From the NCBI RefSeq assembly GCF_024323335.1, contig NC_066581.1:229292539-229356538 (forward strand): 64,000 bases of DNA, written 5' to 3'. The notes under the pieces were generated by a model. The model worked only from the letters and a program-made list of their open reading frames with translations, was not told the origin of the DNA and ran no database searches. A program made the position numbers and the translations under genes. Below, piece by piece: positions 1-12,612 of the stretch. Position 1 is the first letter of the stretch. Each line of letters starts with the position of its first letter. The DNA is from Lathyrus oleraceus (Eukaryota; Streptophyta; Magnoliopsida; Fabales; Fabaceae).

Positions 1-1
1 T

Positions 2-139
2 TATTCCAGCAGCCTTATCTTCTTTAACTCTAGTCTCTAACAAGCCAACAATAGGAGACTTAAAAGAAGCAATGTAAGAAAATACCTCCCTGTGTCTAGC
101 TCCTTTATTTATTCCTCTCACATTCCAAGTCACTAGCAT
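2..139 (-). CDS. LINE ORF2, 5' end only (endonuclease start)
   Basis: Partial second ORF of a non-LTR retrotransposon (LINE, L1-type). In full-length elements ORF2 encodes an apurinic-type endonuclease, reverse transcriptase and zinc knuckle that carry out target-primed reverse transcription. Only the first 46 codons are here; the rest lies left of the window. The reading opens MLVTWNVRGINKGARHREV, the usual start of plant LINE endonucleases, where the Asn of WNVRG is in the active site, and it reaches the LLETRV motif with the catalytic Glu. The ATG at 139-137 overlaps the ORF1 stop (ATGCTAG, 139-133), one base out of frame, as expected for translational coupling. There is no stop in the visible part. 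The start is certain from the match; activity of the whole ORF cannot be judged. Confidence 0.85.
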   Translation of the reverse strand, partial: MLVTWNVRGINKGARHREVFSYIASFKSPIVGLLETRVKEDKAAGI

Positions 140-1386
140 CGTAGCCTTCTCTCATCCCCTACAGGACCTTCTCCATTCCTTAGGGGTGTGAAAGTGTTTT
201 GATTTTCCATGGCTGAACTCTTTGGTGAATAATTCATTACTCTTTTACCTCTGTCCTTTTCTGCCACCTTAGTCCAGTCTGTGCTAGTACCCACTTCATC
301 TACTGGTTTCTCTGCTACCATTGTGACTGGCTGAACCTCTCCACTTTGAGTTTGGTCCCCTTGTGGATGCTCTGATTTCTGTATATTCCCAACTGGTTGC
401 CATATCTTCTTGACTTGGTGATTCATTGGCTTCTTCAGTGCACAGTCATGCCCTATTTTCAGGCATTTATGGCAATATTTGGGTACCCATTCATACTCAA
501 TACATTGTTGGACAAGCTTGTTGTTATGATCCCTGATGTTGATGCTGTTTCGAAGTTTTTGTGTAACATCTACCTCCACCAACATTCGGGCATATGAAAC
601 CCTTAGCTTCTTTGTTGTACATTCATCCATTGTAATTGGTTTTCCAATGGAGCTTGCTATCTTAGCCAAGCATTTCTCTCCCCACAGGTGCAGGGGCAAT
701 TGGGGAAATGTGACCCACAACGGCATAACCCGCAATATATCCTCTTTCATCTCAAAATCTGAGCTCCATTGTCTTAAGTATAATGGCTTCCCATAGATGA
801 AATACGGGCCCTGAGCTAGCACATGCTCTCTATCCTCTTGGTTCCTGAATCGCACAATAAAATATCCTTCCTCGTTGTAATACAGCTCTGGTAGCGAAAC
901 CGAGTTCCAATTCTTCTCCATGAATTTCTTGACTGCATTCATTGATAGAGACTCTCCTAGAGCAAACAATATAATTGAATTCGCCCAAAACTCGAGCTCT
1001 TCTTCGACATCAGATTCTTCAATTTTTACTTCCACTTCGCCATCAACCATCATGGGTGGGGTATACTCCATGTTCACCTCTCTATTGATTCTTCTATTGC
1101 CTCTTATGACATCTACCCAGGGTTTCCTTAGTTTCATAGTCTCTGGCTCCTCAACCCCTGGCATTTCAATTTCACTCTCCATCGCCATAGAAGGTCCCAT
1201 GTCCGGTATCTCCTTTTCCTTGCGATTGGCGTCTTGCCCTTCATGTTCGCCTGCTTGGGGTTCTTGTGATTCTTCATCATCCCCTACTTGCTGTTCCATA
1301 ATTGCTTGAGTGACTATTGTTCGCTCCTCCCCTTTCCGTCGCGCCACCACCGCACGCCTTGGCCGGCCAACGCCACGTTTGCCCAT
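133..1386 (-). CDS. LINE ORF1 protein (DUF4283 and zinc knuckle)
   Basis: First ORF of a plant LINE, 417 aa and uninterrupted. It is a nucleic-acid-binding, gag-like protein thought to coat the LINE RNA. Visible parts: a basic N-terminus (about residues 1-20), an acidic linker, the WVDVIRGNRR motif seen at this place in plant LINE ORF1 proteins (about 90-100), a DUF4283-type domain (about 130-290; ELEFWANSIILFALGE through MPLWVTFPQLPLHLW), and a zinc knuckle of the short type (YCHKCLKIGHDC, about 305-316). The tail is Lys/Thr-rich. The ATG at 1386-1384 is the first one in frame, just downstream of a T-rich (minus strand) leader. An intact ORF1 with an overlapping, open ORF2 start suggests a fairly young copy. 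It belongs to the mobile element, not the host. Confidence 0.88.
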   Translation of the reverse strand: MGKRGVGRPRRAVVARRKGEERTIVTQAIMEQQVGDDEESQEPQAGEHEGQDANRKEKEIPDMGPSMAMESEIEMPGVEEPETMKLRKPWVDVIRGNRRINREVNMEYTPPMMVDGEVEVKIEESDVEEELEFWANSIILFALGESLSMNAVKKFMEKNWNSVSLPELYYNEEGYFIVRFRNQEDREHVLAQGPYFIYGKPLYLRQWSSDFEMKEDILRVMPLWVTFPQLPLHLWGEKCLAKIASSIGKPITMDECTTKKLRVSYARMLVEVDVTQKLRNSINIRDHNNKLVQQCIEYEWVPKYCHKCLKIGHDCALKKPMNHQVKKIWQPVGNIQKSEHPQGDQTQSGEVQPVTMVAEKPVDEVGTSTDWTKVAEKDRGKRVMNYSPKSSAMENQNTFTPLRNGEGPVGDERRLRC

Positions 1387-1418
1387 GGTTGTTAAACCCT
1401 ATCAGAGCAAAAAAAAGG

Positions 1419-1447
<29 letters not shown>
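1387..1447 (-). other. Probable LINE 5' leader with homopolymer run
   Basis: Directly upstream of the ORF1 start. It contains an 8-base and a 29-base A run on the plus strand (1409-1416 and 1419-1447), i.e. T runs on the coding strand. The 5' end of the LINE is probably in or near this tract, but no target-site duplication can be checked because the 3' end is outside the window. Confidence 0.4.
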
Positions 1448-1450
<3 letters not shown>

Positions 1451-1890
1451 ATAAAAAAGTTTTGGGCAAAGATAACCATAGAGATATCTTTGACCAAAAT
1501 CTTAATAATATTACATTTTTTTCCTTTTATATATCTTGTTTATTAAGAGATTTTATTCCATGACTAGGAGATCAAAATTGAAGCAATTGAATCAGTCTTA
1601 CACTCTATCGTAGCTGGAGTTTTATATAATTGGGTGTCTCTTTATTGGCAGTATCAATCAATAAAAGTGCATAAAGCACACTTATTGACAAATTCAAAAA
1701 TGATAATGTACCAATACTACTTAATTTACCATTATTAAGCTTAGGTTTCTTGAGGCATACATTACTAGTATAACTTAAAATACTATATTTCACAAAAAAA
1801 TAGAGTGACATCATATATGAAGGAGAGTAGCAATGTTAAAGCAGTATTGTCTCTGTCTTTGCTCACTTTACTAGTATTATTGTCTCCTTG
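1448..1890. other. AT-rich spacer, no gene seen
   Basis: No coding region, tRNA or clear repeat. The only sizeable ORF (minus strand, 1605-1814) is low-complexity and matches nothing I know. Confidence 0.5.
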
Positions 1891-2350
1891 CCAGCCATGC
1901 TAAAGAAATTTCCAACCTAATCCAACTCCACCTGAGAAACAGACAAAAGTAAGAAAACAAAATAGCAAAGAAAATCAGAACAGCATAAAACTATGTCACA
2001 AGCCCATTACTGAACCAATTGAAAGCCATATGATATCCTAGTGGAATCTAAAATACCCTACAGTAGAAAAATCTACAGCACAAGTTATTTAAAAAAAGTG
2101 CAATCAAAAGGGATAGTGAAAACAGGACATGCAAACTAATCAATGTAAAAAAAGAAAGAGATTCTTATCGACTTGTGAGTGGTTAAATCGATTCTCCAAC
2201 ATTTGCTACTTGAGAGAGGACCCCTTACAACTCCATGCTTCCCACTTCCATTTGTTCTTTTCCTCCAAATTGTAGTAAAGGCCACTTAACCTCTCTTGTC
2301 CCTTCTTCTACATTTTCTTTTTCTTCATGATAGATATGATTTTATTATTT
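1891..2350. repeat. Left half of an unidentified duplicated segment (copy X1)
   Basis: Two blocks, 1891-1947 and 2211-2350, are near-identical and colinear with 55,006-55,065 and 55,424-55,555. The second block carries the shared stretch ending CCCCTTACAACTCCATGCTT (last base varies) followed by a CT-rich tract. The bases between the blocks differ in the two copies. Neither strand has a convincing ORF. The rest of this copy continues at 9527, after about 7.2 kb of nested insertions. Identity unknown: a conserved promoter or UTR, an RNA gene, or the relic of an old gene are all possible. Confidence 0.6.
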
Positions 2351-2453
2351 ATAATATATGATACATAGGGTAATTCACATTATCAAATCTTAATATTAAT
2401 ATGAATAAATTAAATAATTATATAAGCAGTATATTTTTTTAAGAAAAAACATG

Positions 2454-2577
<124 letters not shown>

Positions 2578-2636
2578 TAAATTAAGAGTTTAATAGATTA
2601 AATTATTAAATAAAGTTAAAAAATTAAATTAAATTT

Positions 2637-3331
2637 CTATTCAAAATCTAAATAAAGAGTTGGAGAACGTGGATTAACTTCATGTGACATGGTCATTTTG
2701 GTAGGGATCGACTCTAGTATTATGGCGTAACTGCCGTGTGAAACCACTTCTAGTTTGTTGCTATTTTTCTGAGAGGCATATTGGGAATTTTCTTCAATTC
2801 TCAATATCCTATATGCCAGGAATTGAGAGTTTTGTTGGTGCACTAAGTTGTACATGTTGTTTAATAGGCCATTGGCTCCTTGCATGTCTAGATTGACTTA
2901 CAACCGTTGGAGGTTGTGAAAGATCTCTTGTCCGGATGATATTAGAGGTTGTAAGGGAAGTAGGTTCAAAGGTTCACTCTGATAGGACAAAAACACATGT
3001 TAAGAGGTTGGAAAAGCTTGAAATGCTCATTAGTTAACCATTGGAGGAGCCAAATCCCGCGTGTTGGAATGGAATGAGAAGTTACTAAGACTGAACCATC
3101 CATTTTCAATAGAGGAAGATGAACCCTGCCAGCTACAATAGCAGCAACAACTTTGGCAGATCGAGTGATTTTTGAATTCACCATAACTTCAGGAGTTCAA
3201 TATCAAATTGTTTGGGGGGAGAGATTGATGTTTGTGAAGAATGAATTGGAGATCTGGATCCGCGATAGAGAAACCAATATTCTTTGTGGAATTTGTAGAA
3301 ATTAGAAGTCGTTCCCCACAGTCGGTACCAC
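2637..3331 (-). pseudogene. Tat-type Ty3/gypsy gag fragment A with PBS
   Basis: Remnant of the 5' end of a Ty3/gypsy retrotransposon on the minus strand. The putative gag start is the ATG at 3184-3182 (MVNSKITRSAKVV). A second piece at 2637-2885 reads NSQFLAYRILRIEENSQYAS, matching the equivalent stretch in fragment B (NSHFLSEILLMIEENL at about 26.0 kb). A frame change and stops separate the pieces. Between gag and the putative LTR end at 3332 lies a candidate primer-binding site starting TGGTACCGACTGTGGGGAAC (minus strand), similar in position and pattern to those of fragments B and C. No protease, RT or integrase follows. Decayed; the family call rests on the similarity to B and C. Confidence 0.6.
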
Positions 3332-3630
3332 TGTTCTATTCAAAACTAGAAATGATCGGTGAAATAATGAGGTAATGCATTGTTGCGATGAAGTTGTGCT
3401 TCCTGTGTGACAGATATGGGGTTAAACTACAAGGTTAGAACTTTAATACACAAATCAATGAAAAAAAGGAGTAATGTGAGAGTCAGAATGTATTTGAATA
3501 CCTAAAATTACGCGCTTTCCTCTTTATGTAATGAAAGAAATTAAAACCGTCCACATGAGATGAGATGCATTGTGCGGGTACATGTTGGATCTAATCAGAC
3601 AATGATAAATGTGTCTGGAGGGCGAAATAT
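3332..3630 (-). repeat. Probable 5' LTR remnant of Tat-type fragment A
   Basis: Lies directly upstream (minus strand) of the primer-binding site and would end in ...ACA at 3332. It is cut at 3630/3631 by the start of the copia LTR. Similarity to the LTRs of fragments B and C is weak, so the call depends on position. Confidence 0.35.
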
Positions 3631-3955
3631 TGTGGTTAATTCAAATTGTTTTAAGAATATACATGTGGTATATCATAGACCCAGACGGATATATCAATTT
3701 TAGTTAGAAAAACTACTTTAAGAATATACTCGAGGGTATATCATATACCTGAGCGAATATATTTGTTTTGTTTTAGATAGTTTGTTTTAATTTTGATTTG
3801 GGTGGCTAGTGTGTCTATAAATACCACCCCTCATTGTAACTGAAACATACAAAAAATACACAATACACAATAATCTAATTTCCCTCTATCACTCTCTAGT
3901 TTTCTCTCAATTTATCATCATTTGTTAACTAACATGTGATGCGGGTTCCCCAACA
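3631..3955 (+). repeat. 5' LTR of the copia element
   Basis: 325 bp, TG...CA. It contains TATAAATACC (about 3817) as a probable TATA box and the line TTTCTCTCAATTTATCATCA shared with the 3' LTR at about 9277. Confidence 0.85.
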
Positions 3956-3997
3956 AATTGGTATGAAGAGAACTGGTTTGCTCCTCAATCTCTAGCC

Positions 3998-4915
3998 ATG
4001 GCGAATGAAAGCATTACCTCAAACCAATTCCTAGCCAATCTACCAATTTTCAAGGAAGAAAACTATGATAGATGATGTGCACATGTGGAGTCATATTCAG
4101 ATTTTAGAAAGTGCTTGAAATCCAGAATGACGGTTTCTCAAAATTATAGACAAATGCTATTGAGGCACAAAGAAATGATTATCGTGAATTGAGAAAGAAA
4201 GATGAGAAATATTTATTCTTGATCCATCAGTGTGTGGATACAAATGTATTTGAGAAGAAAATCGAGCAATAAACGACCAAGGAAGCTTGGGATAGAAACT
4301 ATATGGTGGAGATGAAAAGTTAAAGAAAGTGAAGCTACAATCTTTGAGGAAACAATATGAAAACTTGCAGATGAAGGATGATGAAACCATTATTGAGTTC
4401 TTCTTAAAGATGGTGGCTTTGAAAAATCAGATGAACTAATGTGGAGAAAAGACTTATGAATTATAGAAGTTAGAGAAGGTGTTGAAGGCTCATCCAGTCA
4501 AGTTTGATCACATTGTGGTGGCAATTGAAGAATAAAAAGATTTGTCAGAGATGAAGCTTGAATAACTGCAAGCATCTCTTGAGGCACATGAGATGAGATT
4601 GAAGCAAAGAGATTAAAAAAAGATATCTGAACAGACATTAGAAGTAAAGTTCTTCAAGAATATGAAAGAAAGCTCCTCAAACAACAACAAAGTGAGAGCA
4701 AAAATGGAAAAAGAAGTTGAATGATAATGACGATGCTGGTAAAGCTTCAAGAAGCCAAGGTGAAACTAGAAATAATGGTGCAAATAAAAATCAGAAAGTC
4801 AAGAAAAAGGTTAACATGAAGGAGGTCCAATGCTATTGTTGTCATAAGTTTGGTCATTATGCTCAAGATTAATACTTCAACAAAGATAATGAGGATGACA
4901 AAGATGTGGCTTAAC
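3998..4915 (+). pseudogene. Copia gag, broken
   Basis: Gag of the copia element, with the UBN2/retrotransposon gag pattern. The readable pieces are the N-terminus (ANLPIFKEENYDR), the motif KYLFLIHQCVD.NVFEK, TTKEAWD, LKKVKLQSLR.QYENLQMKDDE, and a zinc knuckle CYCCHKFGHYAQD whose fourth ligand is replaced by a stop codon. The pieces are in different frames and contain several stops, so no full Gag can be made. Gag would package the element RNA in the cytoplasm. Confidence 0.75.
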
Positions 4916-5387
4916 TTTCTCATGCTGGTAGCAATGATGCTGAAGATGTCATTTTAATGGTTGCACCACATTTGCCATCAGATAAAACATATATTTGGTA
5001 CCTTGATACAAGATGCAACAATCATATGACAAGCAATAAAACTGATTTGTCAAGTTAGATGAATAATTAGAAGACCAATTTGTTGTGCATATAACAACAT
5101 GGTGACATCTGAAGGAATATGCAACATCAGGGTGAAAAAGAAGGATGTACATGAAGCTATCATCAATGATGTCTTGTACTTTCCTTAAATGGAAATTAAC
5201 TTGATCAGTTTGGGTCAATTACTTGACAAGAATTATACAAATAATTTGGAAGAAGGGGACTCAAGGTCTTTGATGAAATGTCTAGGCTAATTCTGAAGGA
5301 ATCTTTGTCAACCAACAAGACATTAAAGGTCATGATCAGTATGCTTGATCATCAATGTCTTTCATCAACCACAACTGAAGATAAAAA

Positions 5388-6163
5388 TTGGGTTTGGCAT
5401 CAAAGATTTGCCATCTAAATTTTAGGAGTCTTAGCTTGATGTACATGAAGAATATGGTGTATATACTTTCAAGGATTGAAGTTCCAAAACAATTATGTGA
5501 GGAATGTTGCATAACCAAGCAGACCAGGAAGTTATTCAAACATAATTTGCCAATGAAGTCACAACAAAAGCTTGAAATTATGATTTCAGATATGTGTGGT
5601 CCCTTTGAAGTGAAGTCATTAGGAGGTAATTGCTATTTCTTAAGCTTCACAGATGAATTATCTAGACATATGTGGTTTTACTTGTTTGAACAGAAAAGAG
5701 AAGTTTTTAGCAATTTCAAGAAATTTAAATTGCTGGTTGAAAAGCAAGTTGGAAACACTATCAAGAGGTTGAGAACTGATGGTGGTGGTGAGTATACCTC
5801 ACCTGAATTTGCTAAGTTTTGTGAGAAGAAAGGTATTGAGCATGCAGTGATGACACCATACACACCTCAACATAATGACATTGCTGAAAGGAAGAATTGA
5901 AGCATCTTAAATATGGCTAGAAGCATGCTCAAACAAAGCATATGCCTAGGCACTTTTGGGGTGAAACCACTTTAACTGTAGTGTACATCATCAATATATG
6001 TCCAACAAAGAAGTTTAACAACAAAACACCTCATAAAGCATGGTCAGGGTTGAAGCCAAGTGTTGGTCATCTCAAAATCTTTGGCTCACTATGCTTTAGA
6101 CATGTTCTTGAACAACTTAGAAGAAAGTTGGATGATAGAATCCAAGCTATCATTATGGTTTGA
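5388..6163 (+). pseudogene. Copia integrase region, broken
   Basis: Covers the GAG-pre-integrase and integrase core of the copia polyprotein. A 170-codon open stretch shows [14 protein letters not shown] (zinc-binding Cys pair), [11 protein letters not shown] (first catalytic Asp), [11 protein letters not shown] (second Asp), and [13 protein letters not shown] (catalytic Glu in the last motif). A stop follows at 5898-5900. The reading resumes in another frame from 5942 with HFWGE...VYIINICPTKKF, the normal next motif of copia integrases. The three catalytic residues survive, but the chain is broken and the upstream HHCC part is degraded. Confidence 0.8.
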
Positions 6164-6479
6164 TATCATTCAATAGGTGTTAAAAGTTGTTCTCACCAAT
6201 TGAGAGCAAGGTGGTGATCACCAGAGAAGTGGAGCTTGATGAAAGCAAAGGTTGGAATTGACTCAAAATTCTAGAAAATCCAGTGCAAGAAGGTGAAAGT
6301 TCAAGCCACATCAAAATTACTCTGCATGATGAGGAACTGGTTGCACCAACAGAGCCTTCACAAACTTAAGGAGTGAGAAGATCAAGCATAACTAAAGCTC
6401 CATCAGTCAGGCTGAATGACTATGAGAGATTTCCTGATCAAGCAGCAATTAGAGAAAATGGTGAACTAATTGAAAAATC

Positions 6480-6890
6480 CATGATGAGGCATAAACCATC
6501 ATTCATGTGCAAGCTCTGTAGGATGAAAATTGGAAATTTGCAATGGTTGGGGAACTTAAGGTTTTTGAGAAAAACCAAACATGGGAGCTGGTTGAGAACT
6601 CAAGCAAGAAAACAATTGATGTAAGGTGGGTTTACAAACTAAAGTTAAAACCAAATGGTGAAATCGCCAAGTACAAAGCAAATTTGCTTTCAAAAGGCTT
6701 TCTTCAAGGACATGGAGTATAATTTAATTAAGTTTATGCAACTATGGCCAGACTTGAAACTATAAGGTTGGTTGTGTCCATAACATCATATAAAGGTTGG
6801 AAGATGCACCAACTTGATGTGAAGTCGGCATTCCTCAATTGACCTTTAGAGGAAGAAGTTAATGGAAATGAGAAGCATGACAAATCTTAA
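6480..6890 (+). pseudogene. Copia reverse transcriptase, truncated
   Basis: Start of the RT domain: KNQTWELVE, VRWVYKLKLKPNGE.AKYKA, and DVKSAFLN, with two in-frame stops around 6720-6730 and another right after AFLN (6841). The next bases run straight to the 3' LTR at 6904, so the rest of RT and all of RNase H have been deleted. Confidence 0.78.
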
Positions 6891-6949
6891 TTAATAAGGA
6901 TATTGTGGTTAATTCAGATTGCTTTAAGAATATATCTGGGGGGTATATT

Positions 6950-9331
<2,382 letters not shown>

Positions 9332-9526
9332 TGAATTGTCTTCTCAGATGAACGAGGGATGCTACACGCTCTTTGCCGTGCTCTTGAGCCTTTCATTCTA
9401 AACCGTGAGAACGACCCAAAACACGGTGCTTGTCAAAATAACTCATCAATATAGGTCACATCAAGTTGGTCACTGAAAAATGTTTATTAATGTAGCTATA
9501 TGTGTAATCTCACATTTGGAGACAAA

Positions 9527-9860
9527 CTTCGTTGCGTGTGTTTACTGATTAGATCTCCAATTTTGCTTCTATATGATGTTCCACTTCTGCTCAAACAGTT
9601 GTTCCATCCACTTGGGAACTGTTTGTTGTTGTGCTCACGACAGGACGGGCTTTTAAACCATTTCATTCCACAAGTAGAGATATTATTGTGCCTACACAAG
9701 TTGTGTCATGTGAATGAAAGAAACAAAATATACACTGTGCATTGTGGCTATGATAAATTAAAGTAAACTAGTTGGTGGTTCTATAATATTATGGGGTACA
9801 GAGTCCCTACTAGTATGAGTATATTGTGGTCTTTGATATTTCATTATTCGATATTGATAA
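9527..9860. repeat. Right half of the unidentified duplicated segment (copy X1)
   Basis: Near-identical to 55,620-55,900. Conserved core: TGTTTACTGATTAGATCTCC, then an identical block of more than 40 bases that includes a potential hairpin (9592-9625: CAAACAG...TTCC, loop, GGAACTGTTTG), then a block ending GCATTGTGGC. One copy has a short extra piece (about 9653-9686). Open frames on both strands are not conserved between the copies, which argues against a protein. Confidence 0.6.
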
Positions 9861-9960
9861 TGTGTTCCTGAAACATGTGTGCATTTTAATCGAAAAAATG
9901 TTATTCTTACACTATATTTTATTCTTATACTGTATTTTACTGTTCACTAATATGATAAAT

Positions 9961-10232
9961 AATTTTTATTATCTGAACGTTTAGTAACCAATTTATAACT
10001 TTTTTAATCAACTTCATAATTTATATTAATCAATTTTGACGGCTATTCAAAATTATTTTTAATGTCTGGACGTTTATTAATCAATTTCATAGCTTCATTA
10101 GTCAATTTTTTATTTTTTATTAATCAACTTTGGTTTATCGTTAGAAATTATTTTTAATATCCGGATGTTTATTAACCAAATTCGTCACTTCATTAATCAA
10201 CATTTTATATTTAATTAATCAATTTTTTTAAT
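9961..10232. repeat. Three degenerate tandem units of about 90-95 bp
   Basis: Units begin near 9961, 10051 and 10146. Each contains ATTATTTTTAAT.TC.GGACG followed by TTTATTAA.CAA and ACTTCATTAATCAA. AT-rich, no gene. Confidence 0.6.
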
Positions 10233-10685
10233 ATTTTAAGTCACTATTCATGTATACTGTTCATGTATTATTCACATACTGTTCATAAATATATTATTTT
10301 ATTTTAAAAATATACAATTCACCGTATAAATACGCTGAATAATATATATGGTGTAAGTATTTAATGTAGAAAATTGTCGAGGAATATATAACAACTATGA
10401 ATTGTTTTCTCATTGGATTACATGAATGATTGATACTATGTTGGCACACCGTACCTACATGTTAGTTAATAAATCAGTTTTTACGATCAAAAGATAGTAA
10501 ACAAAGTATTTATGACATGCATTTTATGTGAATCTTTCTTCAAAAATAAATAAAATCATTCATATGTTTAGTTAATTAATTAATTAAGATAAATTTTGTG
10601 TTATTAAAAATTGTATTGATAAATGAATTGTATATATAATTTTTTTCTTTGGATAAGAATAAAAAGATTGATTTTTGAAAGATAT
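10233..10685. other. AT-rich spacer, no gene seen
   Basis: Nothing recognisable apart from a phrase AACTATGAATTGT.TTCTCA (about 10395) that also occurs at the edge of the copia element (about 9328). Confidence 0.4.
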
Positions 10686-10886
10686 CTTATAGTGCGTGAG
10701 ACATTTTTAGTGAGAAGAGAAAGAAGAGAGAATAAAAATAAAGATTGATATTATTGAATTATGATTGTACAAACTGAATTACAAAATATGTCTATTTATA
10801 TACAACTAACTTGTATATTAAGTAAAAAATTCTAAACCATAATTAACTTTGGGATTGAGCTACACAAGTTGGATTATATCACAACA
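10686..10886 (-). repeat. 3' LTR of the minus-strand copia
   Basis: About 201 bp. It shares its order of motifs with the solo LTR at 30283-30506: ATCCAAGTTGT, then AATTA...GTTTAG, the TATA-like TATATAAATA, and a purine/pyrimidine tract before the end. The outer end (about 10686) is eroded. Confidence 0.65.
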
Positions 10887-11239
10887 TATCCCCTATAATC
10901 CAAGTTGTCGAACATAGCTAATCATAGTCGATCTGAACTATTCCTAATTTCTTTCTCAAATTCAGAAATTTGTCGATCTTCAAATATTTGGTGAAAATGT
11001 CAGTCAACTGTGCTTCACTTGATCAATTTCTTACTTCAAGTTTACATTGATTTACCTTCTACCTTAAGAAGTGAATCTAACTTTGATGTGCTTACTTCTT
11101 CTATGCAAAAATAGATTCTTCGCAAGATTATTGACTGACTTGTTGTCGATCTGCAACACTAGAGGTTTCTTCACTTCGACCTCAATCTCTTCTAGCACAG
11201 ATCTGATCTGATCCAGATTGCTTGACACACAACATACGA

Positions 11240-11665
11240 TCATGCTATGTATTTAGTCTCACACGATAACAATGCCACCACAAGTTTCTTTCTCGAGCAC
11301 CATGAAATTAGGGCACAAAATACTTGAAAGAAATAATCAGTTGTGCTTCTTCGATCTTCCTTATCTCCACACCAACCAACATCTGAATAACAAGTAACCC
11401 TGGCTTCTTTTCTTTCAGAGTATCTTCGAAATAGAATTCCATAATTTATCGATCCTTTTAAGTATCTCATGATTCTTCTTGCAGCCTTCATGTGTGATAC
11501 CCTTGGTTCACTCATGTATCTACTCACTAATCCGATTGAGAAACCTATATCAGGCCGACTGTTGCACACATATCTCATAGATTCGAAAATTTGTTTGTAC
11601 AAAGTTGCACCTACTTTGTCTTCCTTTCCATGCTTTTCCAACTTCAAATTTGGTTCGACATGCAA
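11240..11665 (-). pseudogene. Copia RNase H domain
   Basis: 141 open codons of the C-terminal copia polyprotein: SMRYVCNSRPDIGFSIGLVS, SHMKAARRIMRYLKGSINYG, CYSDVGWCGDKEDRRSTTDY and SCETKYIA. These are the hallmark RNase H motifs; the usual DADWAG/DSDWAG block appears as SDVGW, so one active-site Asp position is altered. The N-terminus is disconnected from RT by frame changes and a 36-bp tandem duplication (11685-11756). Confidence 0.78.
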
Positions 11666-11859
11666 AGATGCATGAGTCGATCATCCATCATAAATCTCTT
11701 GAGTATCTCTTTGACATACTCCATCCTAAATCTCTTGAGTATCTCTTTGAAATACTTTCTTTGATGTAGCATCATACCTTGCTTCGACATTTAAAATTTC
11801 ATGCCTAGGAAATAAGATAAGTTTTCCAGATCCTACCTTTCAAATTCCCTCATCGTCAG

Positions 11860-12567
11860 CTATTTGAACTTCAATAAGTTCTTCAAGCTATTTCCACTTA
11901 CCAGCAAGTCATCGACATATAAGCAGATGATTGTTATATCTTGTGCCACAACCTGTGCATAGACACCATACTTAGAACTGCATTTGATGAATCCCAATTT
12001 GACTAAGTATGGGTCGATCTTCTTGTTCCATGCCCTAGGTGATTGCTTAAAGCCATGGAGCGCTTTGTGCAACTTATACGCTTTCCTTGCTTCCTCTTGT
12101 ATCACAAACCCATGAGGTTGTGTGACATAAGCTTCTTCGTGTAAGGGACCATTAGAAAATGTTGATTTCACATCTAAGTGAAATGTCCACCAGCCTTGCT
12201 TGGTTGCCAAGGCTACCACCAATCAAACAATGTCCAATCTTACTACTGGTGCATATACTTCAGAGTAGTCGAGTCTTGCTCTCTGAAGAAGTCCTCGACC
12301 TACCAATATCTCCCCATGTCTTTCTATTGACCCATCAACATTGTGCTTCATCTTGAACACCCATTTCACTTTGATAACTTTTGTATGTGCCGACAATTCG
12401 ACTAACTCCCATGTGTTGTTTCTTTCAATTGCTTGTAACTCTTTGACCATAGAAGAATTCCATTTCATATTCTTTAAAGCCTGACTATAGTTGATTGATT
12501 CAACACCTGCAAGTAAAGCAAAATGAACTAATTCTTCATATGGTGTGAGTTCATCATCACTAGTCAC
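11860..12567 (-). pseudogene. Copia reverse transcriptase, split by a stop
   Basis: Two open pieces that meet at 12222/12223. The first has NNTWELVELSAHTKVIKVKW and YSEVYAPVVRLD; the second has TFHLDVKSTFSNGPLHEEAY, KLHKALHGFKQSPRAWN and LYVDDLLVSGNS, so the YVDD catalytic box is intact. A stop codon sits between the pieces, and the normal K-A-R-LVARGF stretch is damaged (shown as RHGEILVGRGL). It would copy element RNA to DNA in the virus-like particle, but cannot be made from this copy. Confidence 0.82.
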
Positions 12568-12612
12568 TTCGTAGTCTTGAAGTCTTTCTGGACGAACTCT
12601 AGTTCTTTGAGG

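Noticed and set aside
397..1309. Plus-strand ORFs opposite LINE ORF1
   Set aside because: Shadows of the intact minus-strand ORF1; no motif and overlapping one another.
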